Source: Rugamonas brunnea
GTDB taxonomy: Bacteria > Pseudomonadota > Gammaproteobacteria > Burkholderiales > Burkholderiaceae_D
Length of the DNA stretch: 64,000 bases
Assembly (NCBI RefSeq): GCF_014042345.1
Contig: NZ_JACEZT010000010.1
Span: 62,001 to 126,000, forward strand
Direction: 5' to 3'
Shown: in pieces, positions 49,359 to 59,838 of the stretch
Layout: the number at the start of each line of letters is the position of its first letter
How positions within the stretch are numbered: position 1 is the stretch's first letter
Translations under genes and position numbers: made by a program
The notes under the pieces: generated by a model
The model's input: only the letters and a program-made list of their open reading frames with translations
Database searches by the model: none
What the model was told of the DNA's origin: nothing

Positions 49359-52300
49359 TTACGCGCCGTAGCCGCCGCCACCGGGCGTTTCGATGGCAAA
49401 CACGTCGCCCGCCCGCATCTCGGCCGTGTGGGTGGCGCCGAACTGCTCGACGCTACCGTCGCTGCGCTCCACCCAGTTGCGGCCCAAGGCGCCGGCCGCC
49501 GCGCCATCAAGGCCGAACGGCGCCACGCGGCGGTGGCCGGCCAGGATGTTGGCCGTCATCCCCTCCAGGAAGCGGATGCGGCGCAGCGCCCCGTCCCCAC
49601 CCTGGTGCCGGCCCGCGCCGCCGCTGCCGCGCCGGATCGCGTGCGTCTCCACCAGCACCGGGAAGCGCCACTCCAGCACTTCCGGATCGGTCATGCGCGA
49701 GTTGGTCATGTGGGTCTGCACGGCGGCCGTGCCGTCGAAACCGGGACCGGCGCCGGAACCGCCGGCGATGGTCTCGTAGTACTGGTGCTCGGCATTCCCG
49801 AACGTGAAGTTGTTCATCGTGCCCTGCGAGGCCGACAACACGCCCAGCGCGCCGTACAGCGCATCGGTCACGTACTGCGACACTTCCACGTTCCCCGCCA
49901 CCACGGCCGCCGGATACACGGGATTGAGCATCGAGCCTTGCGGGATGATGAGGTTGAGCGGCTTGAGCACGCCCTCGTTCATCGGGATATCGCTGTCGAG
50001 CAGCGTGCGGAACACGTACAGCACGGCCGCCTTGCACACCGACAGCGGCGCGTTGAAGTTGGTCGGACGCTGGGCGCTGGTACCCGTGAAGTCCACCGTG
50101 GCGCTGCGGCTGGCGTGGTCGATACTGAGGCGCACCTTGAGCACTGCGCCGTCATCCATCTCGTACTCGAAGCTGGCGTCGCGCAGGCCGCTGATGGCCT
50201 CGCGCACGGCCGCTTCCGCGTTATCCTGCACGTGCTGCATGTAAGCCAGCACCACGTCCTCGCCATAGGTGGCCACGGCCTTGAGCAATTCGTTGGCGCC
50301 CGTCTCGCAGGCGCCCAGCTGGGCGATCAGGTCGGCGATGTTCTGGTCGATATTGCGGCTCGGCCAGGGGCCGGCGCCGAACAGTTCACGCACCAGCGGC
50401 TCCAGGAACACGCCCTGGTCCACGATCTTGACGTTATCGAGCAGCACGCCCTCCTCCAGGATGGTGGTGCTGTTGGGCGGCATGGACCCGGGCGTGATGC
50501 CGCCCACGTCGCCGTGGTGACCGCGCGCGGCCACGTAGAACAGTGGCTCCGGGCGCACCGAGAACGGCGGCGCGTTGTGCTCCGCGCTGAACACGGGGCT
50601 CACCACCGTGATGTCGGGCAGGTGGGTGCCGCCGTTGTAAGGCACGTTCAGCACATAGGCGTCGCCGGGCGCCATGGTCGCGCCGTGCTCGCGGATCACG
50701 CACTGAACGCTGTCGCTCATCGACCCAAGGTGCACGGGAATGTGCGGCGCATTGGCGATCAGGTTGCCGTGGCGGTCGAAGATGGCGCACGAGAAGTCCA
50801 GCCGCTCCTTCATGTTGACGGAATAGGCCGTGTTTTCCAGCGTGGTGCCCATCTGCTTGGCGATGGCCATGAACAGGTTGTTGAAGATTTCGAGGTGGAT
50901 CGGGTGCACGGCCGTCGTCATCTTGTGCATGCTGCCGGCGGCGACGGTGCGCTCCAGCAGCAGCGTATGGTCAGGCAGCACCTTGGCGCTCCAGCCGGCA
51001 TCGACGACGGTGGTGGCGATCTCCTCGCGGATGATGGCCGGGCCGGCGATGCGGCTGCCCACGGGCAGCGCAGCGCGCACGTGCAGCGCGATCGGCACGG
51101 TCTGGCCGTCCACATAGCTCAACACCTCGCCCGCAGCTTCGGCCTGTTCGCCGGCCGGCACCTCGATCACGAAGTCGGCGCCCTTGCCTTCGCCGATGGC
51201 TTCCGCCGACACGGACTCGATCACCAGCGGCTGGCCGTCCATTACGAAGCCGAAGCGCCCACGGTACTGGATGGCGAACGCCTCGGCCATCTCCACCAGG
51301 CCGCCCACCGGCACCACAAAGGCCGAGTCGCTGTCCTGGTATTTGACGCGGGCGCACAGCTCCACCTTGATATCGGCCGGCGCCACCTGCTGCGCCAGCA
51401 GGTCAGCGCCCGCCTCGCGGGCCAGGGCGCCCAGGCGCGGCTGCAGCGCGGCCAGCGTAGCCTCGGACAGCACCTGCTCGACGGCCGCCTCGCGCATGGC
51501 GCGGATGTCGGCCAGGCCCATGCCAAACGCAGACAGCACGCCGGCGAACGGATGGATCACGATCTGCGTCATGCCCAGCACATCGGCCACGCGGCAGGCA
51601 TGCTGGCCACCGGCGCCGCCGAAGCAGCACATGGCGTAGCGGCTCACGTCGTAGCCGCGCTCGACGGAGATCGACTTGATGGCCTGCGCCATGTTATCGA
51701 CGGCCACGGCCAGGAAGCCATCGGCCACGGCGGACGGCGACAAGCTGGTACCAGTCTCGCGCTCGATCTGCGCGGCCAGTGCCGTGAAACGGCGCACCAC
51801 TTCGTCGCGGTCCAGCGGCTGGTCGCCATTGGGGCCGAACACGTGCGGGAAGTGCTCGGGCTGCACGCGGCCCAGCATCACGTTGCAGTCGGTGACCGTC
51901 AGCGGGCCACCCTTGCGGTAGCTGGCCGGGCCCGGATTGGCGCCGGCCGATTCCGGCCCCACTTTAAAGCGGCCATGTTCGAAGCTGCAGATGGAGCCGC
52001 CGCCGGCCGCCACCGTATGGATGTGCATCATCGGCGCGCGCACCCGCACCCCGGCCACCACCGTCTCGAACACGCGCTCGTAGGCGCCGTCGTAATGGGC
52101 CACGTCGGTCGAGGTGCCGCCCATGTCGAAGCCGATCACCTGTTTCAGGCCGATCGCCTCGCAACTTTTCACAGCGCCCACGATGCCGCCGGCCGGGCCG
52201 GACAGGATGGCGTCCTTGCCCTGGAAGCGGCTGGCGTCCGTCAGGCCGCCATTCGATTGCATGAACATCAGGCGCACGGCGCCCGTGTCGGCCGACACCC

Positions 52301-52994
52301 GTGCCACGTAGTCGCGCAGCACCGGCGACAGGTAGGCATCCACCACCGTCGTGTCGCCACGGCCCACGATCTTCATCAGGGGGCTGACCTGATGGCTGAC
52401 GGAGATCTGGCTGAAACCCGCCTCCTCGGCCAGCGCCCGCAGCCGCTGCTCGTGCTGCGGATAGCGGTAGGCGTGCATCAGCACGATGGCGATGGCATCG
52501 ATGCCCTTGGCGCGCAGGGCGGCGAACTGGCCGCGCAACACTTCCTCGTCCGGCGCTTCCAGCACGGCGCCATGCGCGCCGATGCGCTCATCGACTTCGA
52601 TCACTTCCTCGTAGATCAGGTCCGGCAGCTCGATGCGCATGGCGAAGATGTCGGGCCGGTCCTGGTAGCCGATGCGCAGCTGGTCGGCGAAGCCACGGGT
52701 GATGGCCAGCGCCGTGCGCGCGCCCTTGCGTTCGAGCAGCGCGTTGGTGGCGACGGTGGTGCCCATCTTGATCACTTCGATCTGCTCCACCGGCAGCGGC
52801 TCGCCCGTCTTCAGGCCCAGCATCTCGCGCATGCCCTGGGTGACGGCGTCGTCGTAGCGCTCCGGGTATTCGGACAGCAGCTTGTGCGTCACCAGCTTGC
52901 CGTCCGGGCGGCGCGCCACGATGTCGGTGAAGGTGCCGCCACGGTCAACCCAGAATTGCCAGCGCAGTTGGTGGGTAGGGATGTCGTTTTTCAT
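49359..52994 (-). CDS. 5-oxoprolinase (ATP-hydrolysing), HyuA-HyuB fusion
   Basis: A 1211-residue fusion. The N-terminal HyuA half has [33 protein letters not shown] and [13 protein letters not shown], the ATP and substrate regions. The HyuB half begins near residue 685 with [20 protein letters not shown] and [20 protein letters not shown], then [18 protein letters not shown]. The single-chain form is typical of 5-oxoprolinase, which opens 5-oxoproline to glutamate with ATP. The MFS gene lies 67 bases upstream and the DUF1445 gene next, which together suggest a D-glutamate or 5-oxoproline route. Hydantoinase activity is the alternative. Confidence 0.88.
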   Translation of the reverse strand: MKNDIPTHQLRWQFWVDRGGTFTDIVARRPDGKLVTHKLLSEYPERYDDAVTQGMREMLGLKTGEPLPVEQIEVIKMGTTVATNALLERKGARTALAITRGFADQLRIGYQDRPDIFAMRIELPDLIYEEVIEVDERIGAHGAVLEAPDEEVLRGQFAALRAKGIDAIAIVLMHAYRYPQHEQRLRALAEEAGFSQISVSHQVSPLMKIVGRGDTTVVDAYLSPVLRDYVARVSADTGAVRLMFMQSNGGLTDASRFQGKDAILSGPAGGIVGAVKSCEAIGLKQVIGFDMGGTSTDVAHYDGAYERVFETVVAGVRVRAPMMHIHTVAAGGGSICSFEHGRFKVGPESAGANPGPASYRKGGPLTVTDCNVMLGRVQPEHFPHVFGPNGDQPLDRDEVVRRFTALAAQIERETGTSLSPSAVADGFLAVAVDNMAQAIKSISVERGYDVSRYAMCCFGGAGGQHACRVADVLGMTQIVIHPFAGVLSAFGMGLADIRAMREAAVEQVLSEATLAALQPRLGALAREAGADLLAQQVAPADIKVELCARVKYQDSDSAFVVPVGGLVEMAEAFAIQYRGRFGFVMDGQPLVIESVSAEAIGEGKGADFVIEVPAGEQAEAAGEVLSYVDGQTVPIALHVRAALPVGSRIAGPAIIREEIATTVVDAGWSAKVLPDHTLLLERTVAAGSMHKMTTAVHPIHLEIFNNLFMAIAKQMGTTLENTAYSVNMKERLDFSCAIFDRHGNLIANAPHIPVHLGSMSDSVQCVIREHGATMAPGDAYVLNVPYNGGTHLPDITVVSPVFSAEHNAPPFSVRPEPLFYVAARGHHGDVGGITPGSMPPNSTTILEEGVLLDNVKIVDQGVFLEPLVRELFGAGPWPSRNIDQNIADLIAQLGACETGANELLKAVATYGEDVVLAYMQHVQDNAEAAVREAISGLRDASFEYEMDDGAVLKVRLSIDHASRSATVDFTGTSAQRPTNFNAPLSVCKAAVLYVFRTLLDSDIPMNEGVLKPLNLIIPQGSMLNPVYPAAVVAGNVEVSQYVTDALYGALGVLSASQGTMNNFTFGNAEHQYYETIAGGSGAGPGFDGTAAVQTHMTNSRMTDPEVLEWRFPVLVETHAIRRGSGGAGRHQGGDGALRRIRFLEGMTANILAGHRRVAPFGLDGAAAGALGRNWVERSDGSVEQFGATHTAEMRAGDVFAIETPGGGGYGA

Positions 52995-53012
52995 GATGGT
53001 GTCTCTCGGTTT

Positions 53013-53039
53013 GGTTCTGGTGGTTCTGGTGGTTCTGTC
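53013..53039. repeat. Three 9-base direct repeats
   Basis: GGTTCTGGT at 53013-53021 and 53022-53030, and GGTTCTGTC at 53031-53039, in the gap between the transporter and oxoprolinase genes. A short slippage-type repeat; no function assigned. Confidence 0.7.
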
Positions 53040-53061
53040 GGTACTATCGATACTTGATGAC

Positions 53062-54336
53062 TCAAGCTTCCAGCTTCTTGCCGGCCGTCTCGGGCAGGGT
53101 CAATGCGGCCAGGATCATCACGCCGTAGGCGGCGCCGGCGAACAGGCCGATCGCTTCACCGAGGGCCATGGTGTGGCTGGTCAGGCCTATCATCAGCGGG
53201 AACAGCGAGCCCACGGCGCGGCCCATGTTGTAGCTGAAGCCCTGGCCCGAACCCCGCACCCGGGTCGGGAACAGTTCGGTGAGGAAGGCGCCCATGCCGC
53301 TAAACACGCCGGACACGAAGAAGCCCAGCGGGAAGCCCAGGAACAGCATCACGTTGTCGGTGACGGGCAGCCGGGTGTAGGCGAAGGCGATGCACAGCGA
53401 GCCCAGTGCGAACAGGATGAAGTTCTTTTTGCGGCCCAGCAGGTCGGTGAGGAAGGCGCTGACGATGTAGCCCACGTAGGAGCCGACAATCACCATCGCC
53501 AGGTAGCCGCCCGTGCCCAGCACGGTGAGGTGGCGCTCCGTTTTCAGGAAGGTGGGCAGCCAGGTCGTGATGGCGTAGTAGCCGCCCTGGGCGCCGGTGG
53601 TCAGCAGCACGGCGCGCAGGGTGATGCTCAACATCTTGGGCGAGAAGATCTCGGCGAACGAGGCGCGCTGGGCGCTGCGTTCCTGCTGCTTTTGCTGGGC
53701 CACGAACAGTTCCGGCTCATCGACGAAGCGGCGGATGAAGATCACGAACATGGCCGGCAATATTCCCAGCAGGAACAGCGAGCGCCACGCCCATTCCGGC
53801 GGCAGCAGCGAGAACATCAGCGCGTACAGCAGCGCCGATACGCCCCAGCCGATGGCCCACCCGGCCTGCACCATGCCGACCGCCTTGCCACGGTCCTTGG
53901 CGCGGATCACCTCCCCGATCAGGATGGCGCCAGCCGTCCATTCGCCGCCCATGCCAAAGCCCATCAGGCCGCGCGCCAGCAGCAGCTGGTTGAAGTTCTG
54001 CGCCAGGCCGCACAGCACGGTGAAGAAGGCGAACCACAGGATGGTCAGTTGCAGCGTCTTGACGCGGCCAATGCGGTCCGACAGGATGCCGGCCAGCCAG
54101 CCGCCCATGGCCGAGGTGAGCAAGGTGACGGTGCCGATCAGGCCCGCGTCGCCCTTGGACAGGCCCCAGCTGGTGATCAGCGTGGGAATTACGAAACTGA
54201 GGAACTGGGTGTCCATCGCGTCGAGCGCGTAGCCGATCTTGCAGCTCCAGAAGGTGCGGCGCTCCTTGCCCGTGAGCGCGTGGAACCACGCGAAATAACC
54301 TTCCTGTTCGATGCTGGGTATGACTCTGGTGTTCAT
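53062..54336 (-). CDS. MFS transporter (sugar/aromatic acid:proton symporter type)
   Basis: A 424-residue protein with twelve predicted membrane helices. MFS signatures: GGWLAGILSDRIGRVKTLQL between helices 2 and 3 and LTDLLGRKKNFILFALGSLC in the second half. The N-terminus, KERRTFWSCKIGYALDAMDT, matches metabolite:H+ symporters. In this operon it would import 5-oxoproline, D-glutamate or a related acid, 41 bases after the DUF1445 gene. Exact substrate cannot be deduced. Confidence 0.88.
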   Translation of the reverse strand: MNTRVIPSIEQEGYFAWFHALTGKERRTFWSCKIGYALDAMDTQFLSFVIPTLITSWGLSKGDAGLIGTVTLLTSAMGGWLAGILSDRIGRVKTLQLTILWFAFFTVLCGLAQNFNQLLLARGLMGFGMGGEWTAGAILIGEVIRAKDRGKAVGMVQAGWAIGWGVSALLYALMFSLLPPEWAWRSLFLLGILPAMFVIFIRRFVDEPELFVAQQKQQERSAQRASFAEIFSPKMLSITLRAVLLTTGAQGGYYAITTWLPTFLKTERHLTVLGTGGYLAMVIVGSYVGYIVSAFLTDLLGRKKNFILFALGSLCIAFAYTRLPVTDNVMLFLGFPLGFFVSGVFSGMGAFLTELFPTRVRGSGQGFSYNMGRAVGSLFPLMIGLTSHTMALGEAIGLFAGAAYGVMILAALTLPETAGKKLEA

Positions 54337-54377
54337 GCTATGTCTCCGTCGTTGTTTTAACTGCTGTTGCTATGAAT

Positions 54378-55151
54378 TCAGAACGCGGCCAGGCTGGCGT
54401 TGGGAATATCCGTCACCAGCATGTAGCCCGGCTGGTGGGTGATGACGAGTGGCAGGCGCGCCTCGCGTATGGCTTCCTGCGGCGTGACGCCGCAGGCCCA
54501 GAACACGGGCAGCTCGTCGGCGGCGATGGCCACCGCGTCGCCGTAATCGGGCCGGCCGATGTCGGCGATGCCGATCAGGGCCGGGTCGCCCAGGTGCACC
54601 GGCGCGCCGTGGATGGCCGGATAGCGGCTGGTGATCTGGATCGCGCGGATCGCGTCGCGCGCCTTCATCGGCCGCATCGACACCACCAGCTTGCCGCCGA
54701 ACGGCCCCGCCTTCTGGTTGTCGATGTTGGTGCGGTACATCGCCACGTTCCTGCCCTGCTCCACGTGGCGCAGCGGGATGCCGGCGTCCATCAGCATCTG
54801 CTCGAACGAGAACGAGCAGCCGATGGCGAAGGCCACCAGGTCGTCGCGCCACACGTCATGCAGGGTGTGGGGCTGCGACGCGAGCTGGCCGTCGCGGTAG
54901 ATGTTGTAGCCGGGGACGTCGGCGCGCAGATCCATGTCGGCGCCCAGCGCGGCCACGTTCCACTCGCCCGGCGCGCCCACGGCCAGCAAGGGGCAGGCCT
55001 TGGGATTGCGCTGGCAGAACAGCAGGAACGCGTCGGCCTGGGCCTGCGGCAGGATCACCAGGTTGGCCTGGGCGTAGGCGCCGCACTGGCCCGCCGTGGG
55101 AAGGCGGAATTGGCCGTTGCGTACCGCGTGTCGGAATTCGAGTGGTGTCAT
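54378..55151 (-). CDS. DUF1445 putative hydro-lyase (D-glutamate cyclase family)
   Basis: A 257-residue soluble protein. Family features: [98 protein letters not shown] and [12 protein letters not shown] near the end. Members are labelled putative hydro-lyases; a mammalian relative acts as D-glutamate cyclase, making 5-oxo-D-proline. The neighbouring 5-oxoprolinase makes that chemistry plausible here. It is first in the minus-strand operon and divergent from a LysR gene. Confidence 0.88.
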   Translation of the reverse strand: MTPLEFRHAVRNGQFRLPTAGQCGAYAQANLVILPQAQADAFLLFCQRNPKACPLLAVGAPGEWNVAALGADMDLRADVPGYNIYRDGQLASQPHTLHDVWRDDLVAFAIGCSFSFEQMLMDAGIPLRHVEQGRNVAMYRTNIDNQKAGPFGGKLVVSMRPMKARDAIRAIQITSRYPAIHGAPVHLGDPALIGIADIGRPDYGDAVAIAADELPVFWACGVTPQEAIREARLPLVITHQPGYMLVTDIPNASLAAF

Positions 55152-55324
55152 GTTCAGTCTCGCTGCTGGTCGTGATGATGAAAATTGATGAAGTAAGAAT
55201 AAGCTTGAACCTTGCGATGAGCTATCTAGTAATTTTTGCTGTTGTTGTATAGTTTTTCTTACCGCCTGACGCTATGCGCGCGACTATGGTTAAGGTATTC
55301 TTGTCCCAACCCTCCCCGCTGGCC

Positions 55325-56260
55325 ATGAACACACGCTTCCTCGAAACCTTCGTCACGCTCGCCCAGTTGCGCAGCTTCCGCGCCACCGCGCACGCGCTGC
55401 ACGCCACGCCGGCCGCCATTTCGCTGCGCATCAAGGCGCTGGAGGAGGAATTACAGACGGAACTGGTGGACCGCGACGCCAAGGATTTCCGACTCACGGC
55501 GCAGGCCGAATACCTGCTGAGCCACGCCAAGGCCGTGGTGGACGCGACCCGCCGCCTGCAAGCGGCCGCCCGCAAGGACAGCGCCGTGCGGGGCCGGCTC
55601 AGGCTGGGGGTGATCGAATCGGTGGTGCACAGCTGGCTGGCGCAATACATCCGCGAGTTGAACGCCAACTATCCGGAACTGGAGATCGACCTGGCGGTCG
55701 ATATCAGCAATGTGCTGGAGCGGCGCCTGCGGGCGCGCGAGCTGGATCTGGTGGTGCAGGTGGAGGGGGTGGACAGCAGCGATATCGTGTCCGAAGCGCT
55801 GGCCGTCTATCCGGTGCACTGGATCGCCCGCAAGGGGCTGGTCGATGGGCGCAAGGAAGGTTTGCATCAGCGCCTGCTGGCACTGCCCATCCTCACTTTC
55901 GGACGGGGCACGGCGCCGCAGCGGGCGCTGGAGGAAATCGTCAGCAAGATGGCCAACCTGGCCGCCATCCCGCTGGAACAGGCGCGCATCACGTGCTCGC
56001 CGTCGGTGGCCGCCATCGTCCAGCTGGTCAAGGATGGGTATGGAGTGGCCGCCATCCCCAGCCTGTTCGTCAGCAGCTACCTGGAGAGCGGCGAATTCGT
56101 GCAACTGCCGGTGCAGCCGGAGCCGCCGTCCATCATCGTCTCCATGTGCCTGCACACCAACGCGGAAATGGGGGTGCACGCGGCGGCCAATGCGGCCCGC
56201 CTGGCCTGCGCCAGTTACTGCGCGCAGGTGGACAGCCGCTACATCAAATCGCTGGGCTGA
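55325..56260 (+). CDS. LysR family regulator of the 5-oxoproline/D-glutamate operon
   Basis: A 311-residue LysR regulator (start ATG 55325, MNTRFLETFVTLAQ). The helix-turn-helix is RSFRATAHALHATPAAISLR followed by IKALEEEL; the C-terminal effector fold contains CSPSVAAIVQLVKDGYGVAA. It is divergent from the DUF1445-MFS-oxoprolinase genes, the usual position for a pathway-specific activator. The 173-base shared gap includes GTAAGAA (55193-55199) and TTCTTAC (55256-55262) as widely spaced inverted 7-mers. The longer in-frame start at 55274 is less convincing. Confidence 0.9.
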   Translation: MNTRFLETFVTLAQLRSFRATAHALHATPAAISLRIKALEEELQTELVDRDAKDFRLTAQAEYLLSHAKAVVDATRRLQAAARKDSAVRGRLRLGVIESVVHSWLAQYIRELNANYPELEIDLAVDISNVLERRLRARELDLVVQVEGVDSSDIVSEALAVYPVHWIARKGLVDGRKEGLHQRLLALPILTFGRGTAPQRALEEIVSKMANLAAIPLEQARITCSPSVAAIVQLVKDGYGVAAIPSLFVSSYLESGEFVQLPVQPEPPSIIVSMCLHTNAEMGVHAAANAARLACASYCAQVDSRYIKSLG

Positions 56261-56305
56261 AGCGGACGGCGCTCAGAGCAAGTTCAGGCTAAATGGAGGC
56301 CGCAC

Positions 56306-57934
56306 TCAGGCCGCAATGCGCCGCACGCCGGCGTTGGCGGCATTGCCTGCACTGGTGCCACGATGGGCGCCAAGCTTGAACTGCGTGACGGCGGCCGTCA
56401 GCTGGCCGGCCTGCTCGCGCAAGGCGCCAGCCGCGGCGGCGGCCTGCTCCACCAGCGCCGCGTTCTGCTGGGTCACGCCATCCATTTCCACCATGGCGCT
56501 GCTGACCTGCTCCAGCCCCTGCGACTGCTCGCGGCTGGCCGCGCTGATCTCGGCCATGATGCCCGTCACCTGGCCGATGCTGTCCACCAGGTCACGCATG
56601 GTGGCCCCGGCATGGTCGGCCAGCTCGGTGCCCGCGCGCACCTGGCGTACCGAATTGTCGATCAGGTCCTTGATCTCGTGGGCGGCCGCCGCCGAACGCT
56701 GCGCCAGGTTGCGCACTTCGGTCGCCACCACGGCGAAGCCGCGTCCCGTCTCGCCCGCGCGCGCCGCTTCCACGGCCGCGTTCAACGCAAGGATGTTGGT
56801 CTGGAACGCGATGCCATCGATCACGCTGGTGATCTCGGCGATGCCGCGCGCCGCCTGGTCGATCGCGCCCATGGTGGTCACCACCTGGGCCACGGCGTCG
56901 CCGCCGCGCGCGGCCACGTCCGAGGCGGCCAGCGCCAGCTGGTTGGCGCGCAGCGCGTGGTCGGCCGTCTGGCGCACGGTGCCCGTCAACTGCACCATCG
57001 AAGCCGCCGTCTGCTGCAAGGCGCTCGCTTGCGACTCGGTGCGCGCCGACAGATCGCGGTTGCCCTGGGCGATCTCGCCGGCGGCCAGCTCGATGCCGAC
57101 GCTGCCGGCCCGCACCTGCGCCACCACGCGGGCCAGGCTGCCGTTCATGGTCTGCAGCGCCAGCATCAGCTGCGCCGATTCGTCGGCGCCGGCGGCCGCG
57201 ATCTGGCTGGTCAGGTCGCCGTTGGCCACCGTTTCGGCCACGCCGATGGCGCGCTGCAGCGGCAGCACGATGCCACGCACCAGCCACGCCGTCATGACCG
57301 TGCCCACCACGATCGCCAGCGCCACCATGGCCAGCAACTCCCGGCTGCCGGTCGCGTCGCGCGCCGCGAACTCGGCGCGGGCGGCCGCCATCGAGCCGTG
57401 CGCCTGCTCCATCACATAGGTGACGATCTGATCGATCTGCTGATTGACGGGCCGGTCCATGCCCTTGACCAGGCCATCGACCACGTGGGCGCTCTCCGGC
57501 TGCGCCCCGTTGTATTGCTTGAGCGCCTGCTGGTACTGCGCGAACAGGGTCTGGTGCGCTTGCATGGCCTGGTCAGCGCGCTGCGTCTCCAGTCCCAGCA
57601 GGCCCAGTTCCGTTTTCAGCGTGGCCAGCCGGGCCTGGGTCAGCGCGTGCTGCTGGACGAAGGCCTTGCTGTACTTGTCGAACGCGGCCGGATCCGCGCC
57701 GCGCAGCAAGGTGTCCTTCCATTCCTGCACCTGCTTCTTGAATTCGACCTGCGCGCCGCGCGCCGCGTCCACCGCCATCACCAACCGCTCTTCGCGCTCC
57801 ACTTCCTGCGCGCCGCGCGCGCCCATGGCGCTGAAGGTCTGCCAGCCAGCCGCGCCCACGGCAAGCATGGCCACGATCAGGAATACGGCCAGCATGCCGA
57901 GGCGGTGGCCGATCTTTAAATTGTCTAGTTTCAT
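56306..57934 (-). CDS. Methyl-accepting chemotaxis protein
   Basis: A 542-residue chemoreceptor. Membrane helices at about 12-32 and 192-214 flank a periplasmic helical bundle sensor (4-helix type). HAMP follows ([20 protein letters not shown]). The conserved signalling tip is [20 protein letters not shown] then [13 protein letters not shown]. Methylation helices are typical of a 36H-like class; no C-terminal pentapeptide tether is present (ends RRIAA). The start at 57934 follows CAGCCGGATTCAGACT, without strong SD. Its leader contains an intrinsic terminator, noted separately. Confidence 0.92.
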   Translation of the reverse strand: MKLDNLKIGHRLGMLAVFLIVAMLAVGAAGWQTFSAMGARGAQEVEREERLVMAVDAARGAQVEFKKQVQEWKDTLLRGADPAAFDKYSKAFVQQHALTQARLATLKTELGLLGLETQRADQAMQAHQTLFAQYQQALKQYNGAQPESAHVVDGLVKGMDRPVNQQIDQIVTYVMEQAHGSMAAARAEFAARDATGSRELLAMVALAIVVGTVMTAWLVRGIVLPLQRAIGVAETVANGDLTSQIAAAGADESAQLMLALQTMNGSLARVVAQVRAGSVGIELAAGEIAQGNRDLSARTESQASALQQTAASMVQLTGTVRQTADHALRANQLALAASDVAARGGDAVAQVVTTMGAIDQAARGIAEITSVIDGIAFQTNILALNAAVEAARAGETGRGFAVVATEVRNLAQRSAAAAHEIKDLIDNSVRQVRAGTELADHAGATMRDLVDSIGQVTGIMAEISAASREQSQGLEQVSSAMVEMDGVTQQNAALVEQAAAAAGALREQAGQLTAAVTQFKLGAHRGTSAGNAANAGVRRIAA

Positions 57935-57950
57935 AGTCTGAATCCGGCTG

Positions 57951-58032
57951 AAAAAACAAAGAGCAAGCCGTAGCTTGCTCCGCAGGTACGCACCGCGCGG
58001 CTGACACCATGTGCGCGACGGGCCGCATTATA
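57951..58032 (-). ncRNA. Leader or small RNA ending in an intrinsic terminator before the chemoreceptor gene
   Basis: On the minus strand a perfect TATAAT (58032-58027) predicts a start near 58020. About 40 bases on, GAGCAAGC and GCTTGCTC (57980-57961) form an 8-bp stem with a C(UACG)G tetraloop, followed directly by TTTGTTTTTT (57960-57951). An additional CGCAC/GTGCG stem can form upstream. No minus-strand gene lies upstream, so the terminator cannot serve an earlier gene. It is either an attenuator in the receptor mRNA or the 3' end of a roughly 70-base RNA. Confidence 0.6.
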
Positions 58033-58102
58033 CTTTTCATAAACACAAGTTGCCAAGCGGATAAATGTGCCGCCAGGTCAATATTGCAGCAAAATACAAC
58101 AC

Positions 58103-58130
58103 TTGCTGGTAGCCACAGAAATGTTAAGAT
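58103..58130 (+). promoter_or_regulatory. Putative promoter of the beta-propeller lipoprotein gene
   Basis: TTGCTG (58103-58108), 16 bases, TAAGAT (58125-58130), 39 bases before the ATG at 58170. Both elements are partial matches in an AT-rich patch. Confidence 0.38.
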
Positions 58131-58169
58131 GAAAGATTAACAATTTATTATTAACCCCCTTCGTCTCTC

Positions 58170-59774
58170 ATGAACTTCCGCCCTACCCCAGTCTCCCTGC
58201 CCCTCACCGCCATAGCCGCCAGCATCCTGCTCGCCGCTTGTGGCGGTGGCGGCGGTGGCAATACCGGCGCCACCGCGCCGCTATTGCCAACGGTCCAGCC
58301 GCCCTACACCATCAACCCGGGCACGCTGACCGCGAAATATGTCGCCGGCTATCCGGCCACGATCAATGCCACGGCCTCGCAGACGACCACCTTCGTCGGC
58401 GTCGTCTATGTCAAGCCGCAGGCCGACAGCGACATCATCACCTCCGCCCAGGTCACCCCGAACAGCGACGGCAGCATTGCCCTCGCCGTCGCGACGTCGG
58501 CCTCGGCCGCGCCTGGCCATTACGCGGGCAATATCACGGTCAATGTGTGCAAGGATACGAATTGCGCCGCCCAGCTCGAAGGCGCGCCCTTCAAAGTGCC
58601 CTATGCGATCGATGTGGTGTCGCCCAATGGCGGCGTGACGACGTCCAACCTGGCGCCGCTGGCCACGCTAGGCGGCGCCGGCGACTGGAGCGGATACCAG
58701 GCCAACGCAGCCCATACGGGCATGGTGCCGGTGACGCTGAACCCGTCGGCATTCTCGCTGCGCTGGAAGTATGAAGCGCCGGCCGTCAGCGGGCGGCAAA
58801 TGGTGATTTCCGATATCGCCAGTGGCAACGGCCACCTGTATTTCTCCACCGGCTCCTACTACGACGCGAGCGCGCAGGGCCACCTGCTGTTCGTGCTCAA
58901 CGAGCGCGATGGTTCGCAGGCCTGGACCCATGATTTCGGCGACCTCAAATACGCGACCACCAACCCGCCCGCCTACGCCAACGGCAAGGTGTACCTGTCG
59001 GCCGGTTCGCAGGAGTCGACGACGATGTTCGCGTTCGACGCCAACAGCGGCGCGCCGGTATTCAGCACGCCCATCAACTCGCAATGGTCGCACTACCGGG
59101 CGCCGGTCGCGTTCGGCGACAGCATCTACATGGGCGGCGGTTACTATGGCGGCATGTACGCGTTCGACGCGGCCAGCGGCGCACAGCAATGGTTTGTGGA
59201 CGCCGACATCATCTTCGACTGGGCTCCCGCCGTCGACGCCGGCCACGCCTACCTGTACGTGGGCGGCCGGCCGCGCATCTTCGACCGGCTGTCCGGCGCC
59301 CTGACCAACCCGAGTTCGGCCCCGGACGTCGGTGGCCTGGCGTCGTCCACGCCGCTGCTGGGCGCGCCAAACAACCTCATCGTCAGCCGCACCAGTGGCC
59401 TGACCGACTACGACACGGCCGCACTGGCCGTGCGCTGGACCGTGGCCGCCAACTTCCATGACGGCGCCGCCTACGACCGGGGCGTGATCTATGCGCTGCG
59501 CCTCAACCCGGTCATACTTGAGGCCCGCAATGAAGGGGACGGCAGCCTGGCCTGGAGCTGGACGGCGCCGGCTGCCGCGCAGGACCCCGGCAGCAACGTG
59601 GTGTTGACGAATAACCTGGTGTTTGTCAGCGCCAACGGCGCCACCTATGCGGTCGACCGCAGCACGCATGCGGCGGTATGGACGTATCCGTTCAGCGGCC
59701 AGCTGTCGCTGTCGTCGAACGGCATCCTGTACATCAACGGCGGCACCAGCATCGCGGCGATCAACCTGCATTAA
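58170..59774 (+). CDS. Exported lipoprotein with PQQ-type beta-propeller repeats
   Basis: A 534-residue lipoprotein (ASILLAACGGGGGGNTGAT, lipobox LLAAC). The N-terminal domain (about 45-150) is beta-rich and Ig-like. From about residue 170 to the end there are repeats with the PQQ-like blade pattern (GHLYFSTGSYYDASAQGHLL, DGSQAWTHDF, FAFDANSGAPVFSTPI, YAFDAASGAQQWFVDADIIF, DGSLAWSWTAP). Such propellers may be surface scaffolds rather than cofactor-dependent enzymes. No catalytic site is visible, so a structural or binding role is more likely. Confidence 0.82.
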   Translation: MNFRPTPVSLPLTAIAASILLAACGGGGGGNTGATAPLLPTVQPPYTINPGTLTAKYVAGYPATINATASQTTTFVGVVYVKPQADSDIITSAQVTPNSDGSIALAVATSASAAPGHYAGNITVNVCKDTNCAAQLEGAPFKVPYAIDVVSPNGGVTTSNLAPLATLGGAGDWSGYQANAAHTGMVPVTLNPSAFSLRWKYEAPAVSGRQMVISDIASGNGHLYFSTGSYYDASAQGHLLFVLNERDGSQAWTHDFGDLKYATTNPPAYANGKVYLSAGSQESTTMFAFDANSGAPVFSTPINSQWSHYRAPVAFGDSIYMGGGYYGGMYAFDAASGAQQWFVDADIIFDWAPAVDAGHAYLYVGGRPRIFDRLSGALTNPSSAPDVGGLASSTPLLGAPNNLIVSRTSGLTDYDTAALAVRWTVAANFHDGAAYDRGVIYALRLNPVILEARNEGDGSLAWSWTAPAAAQDPGSNVVLTNNLVFVSANGATYAVDRSTHAAVWTYPFSGQLSLSSNGILYINGGTSIAAINLH

Positions 59775-59838
59775 GCTGCGACTTCGGCTGCGGCTGCGGG
59801 CCGCGCGGACACAGCCGCGCGCCGCAGCCTGCCGCCCC

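Noticed and set aside
53013-53039. Regulatory repeats between transporter and oxoprolinase genes
   Set aside because: Three 9-base direct repeats without dyad symmetry; more likely slippage of a short GT-rich sequence.
49428-53057. 1209-codon plus-strand ORF opposite the oxoprolinase gene
   Set aside because: Low-complexity His/Gly/Ala/Arg composition and no recognisable motif; it mirrors the real minus-strand gene.
55710-57419. 569-codon Ser/Ala-rich plus-strand ORF
   Set aside because: Out-of-frame through the LysR gene and antisense to the chemoreceptor; no domain seen.
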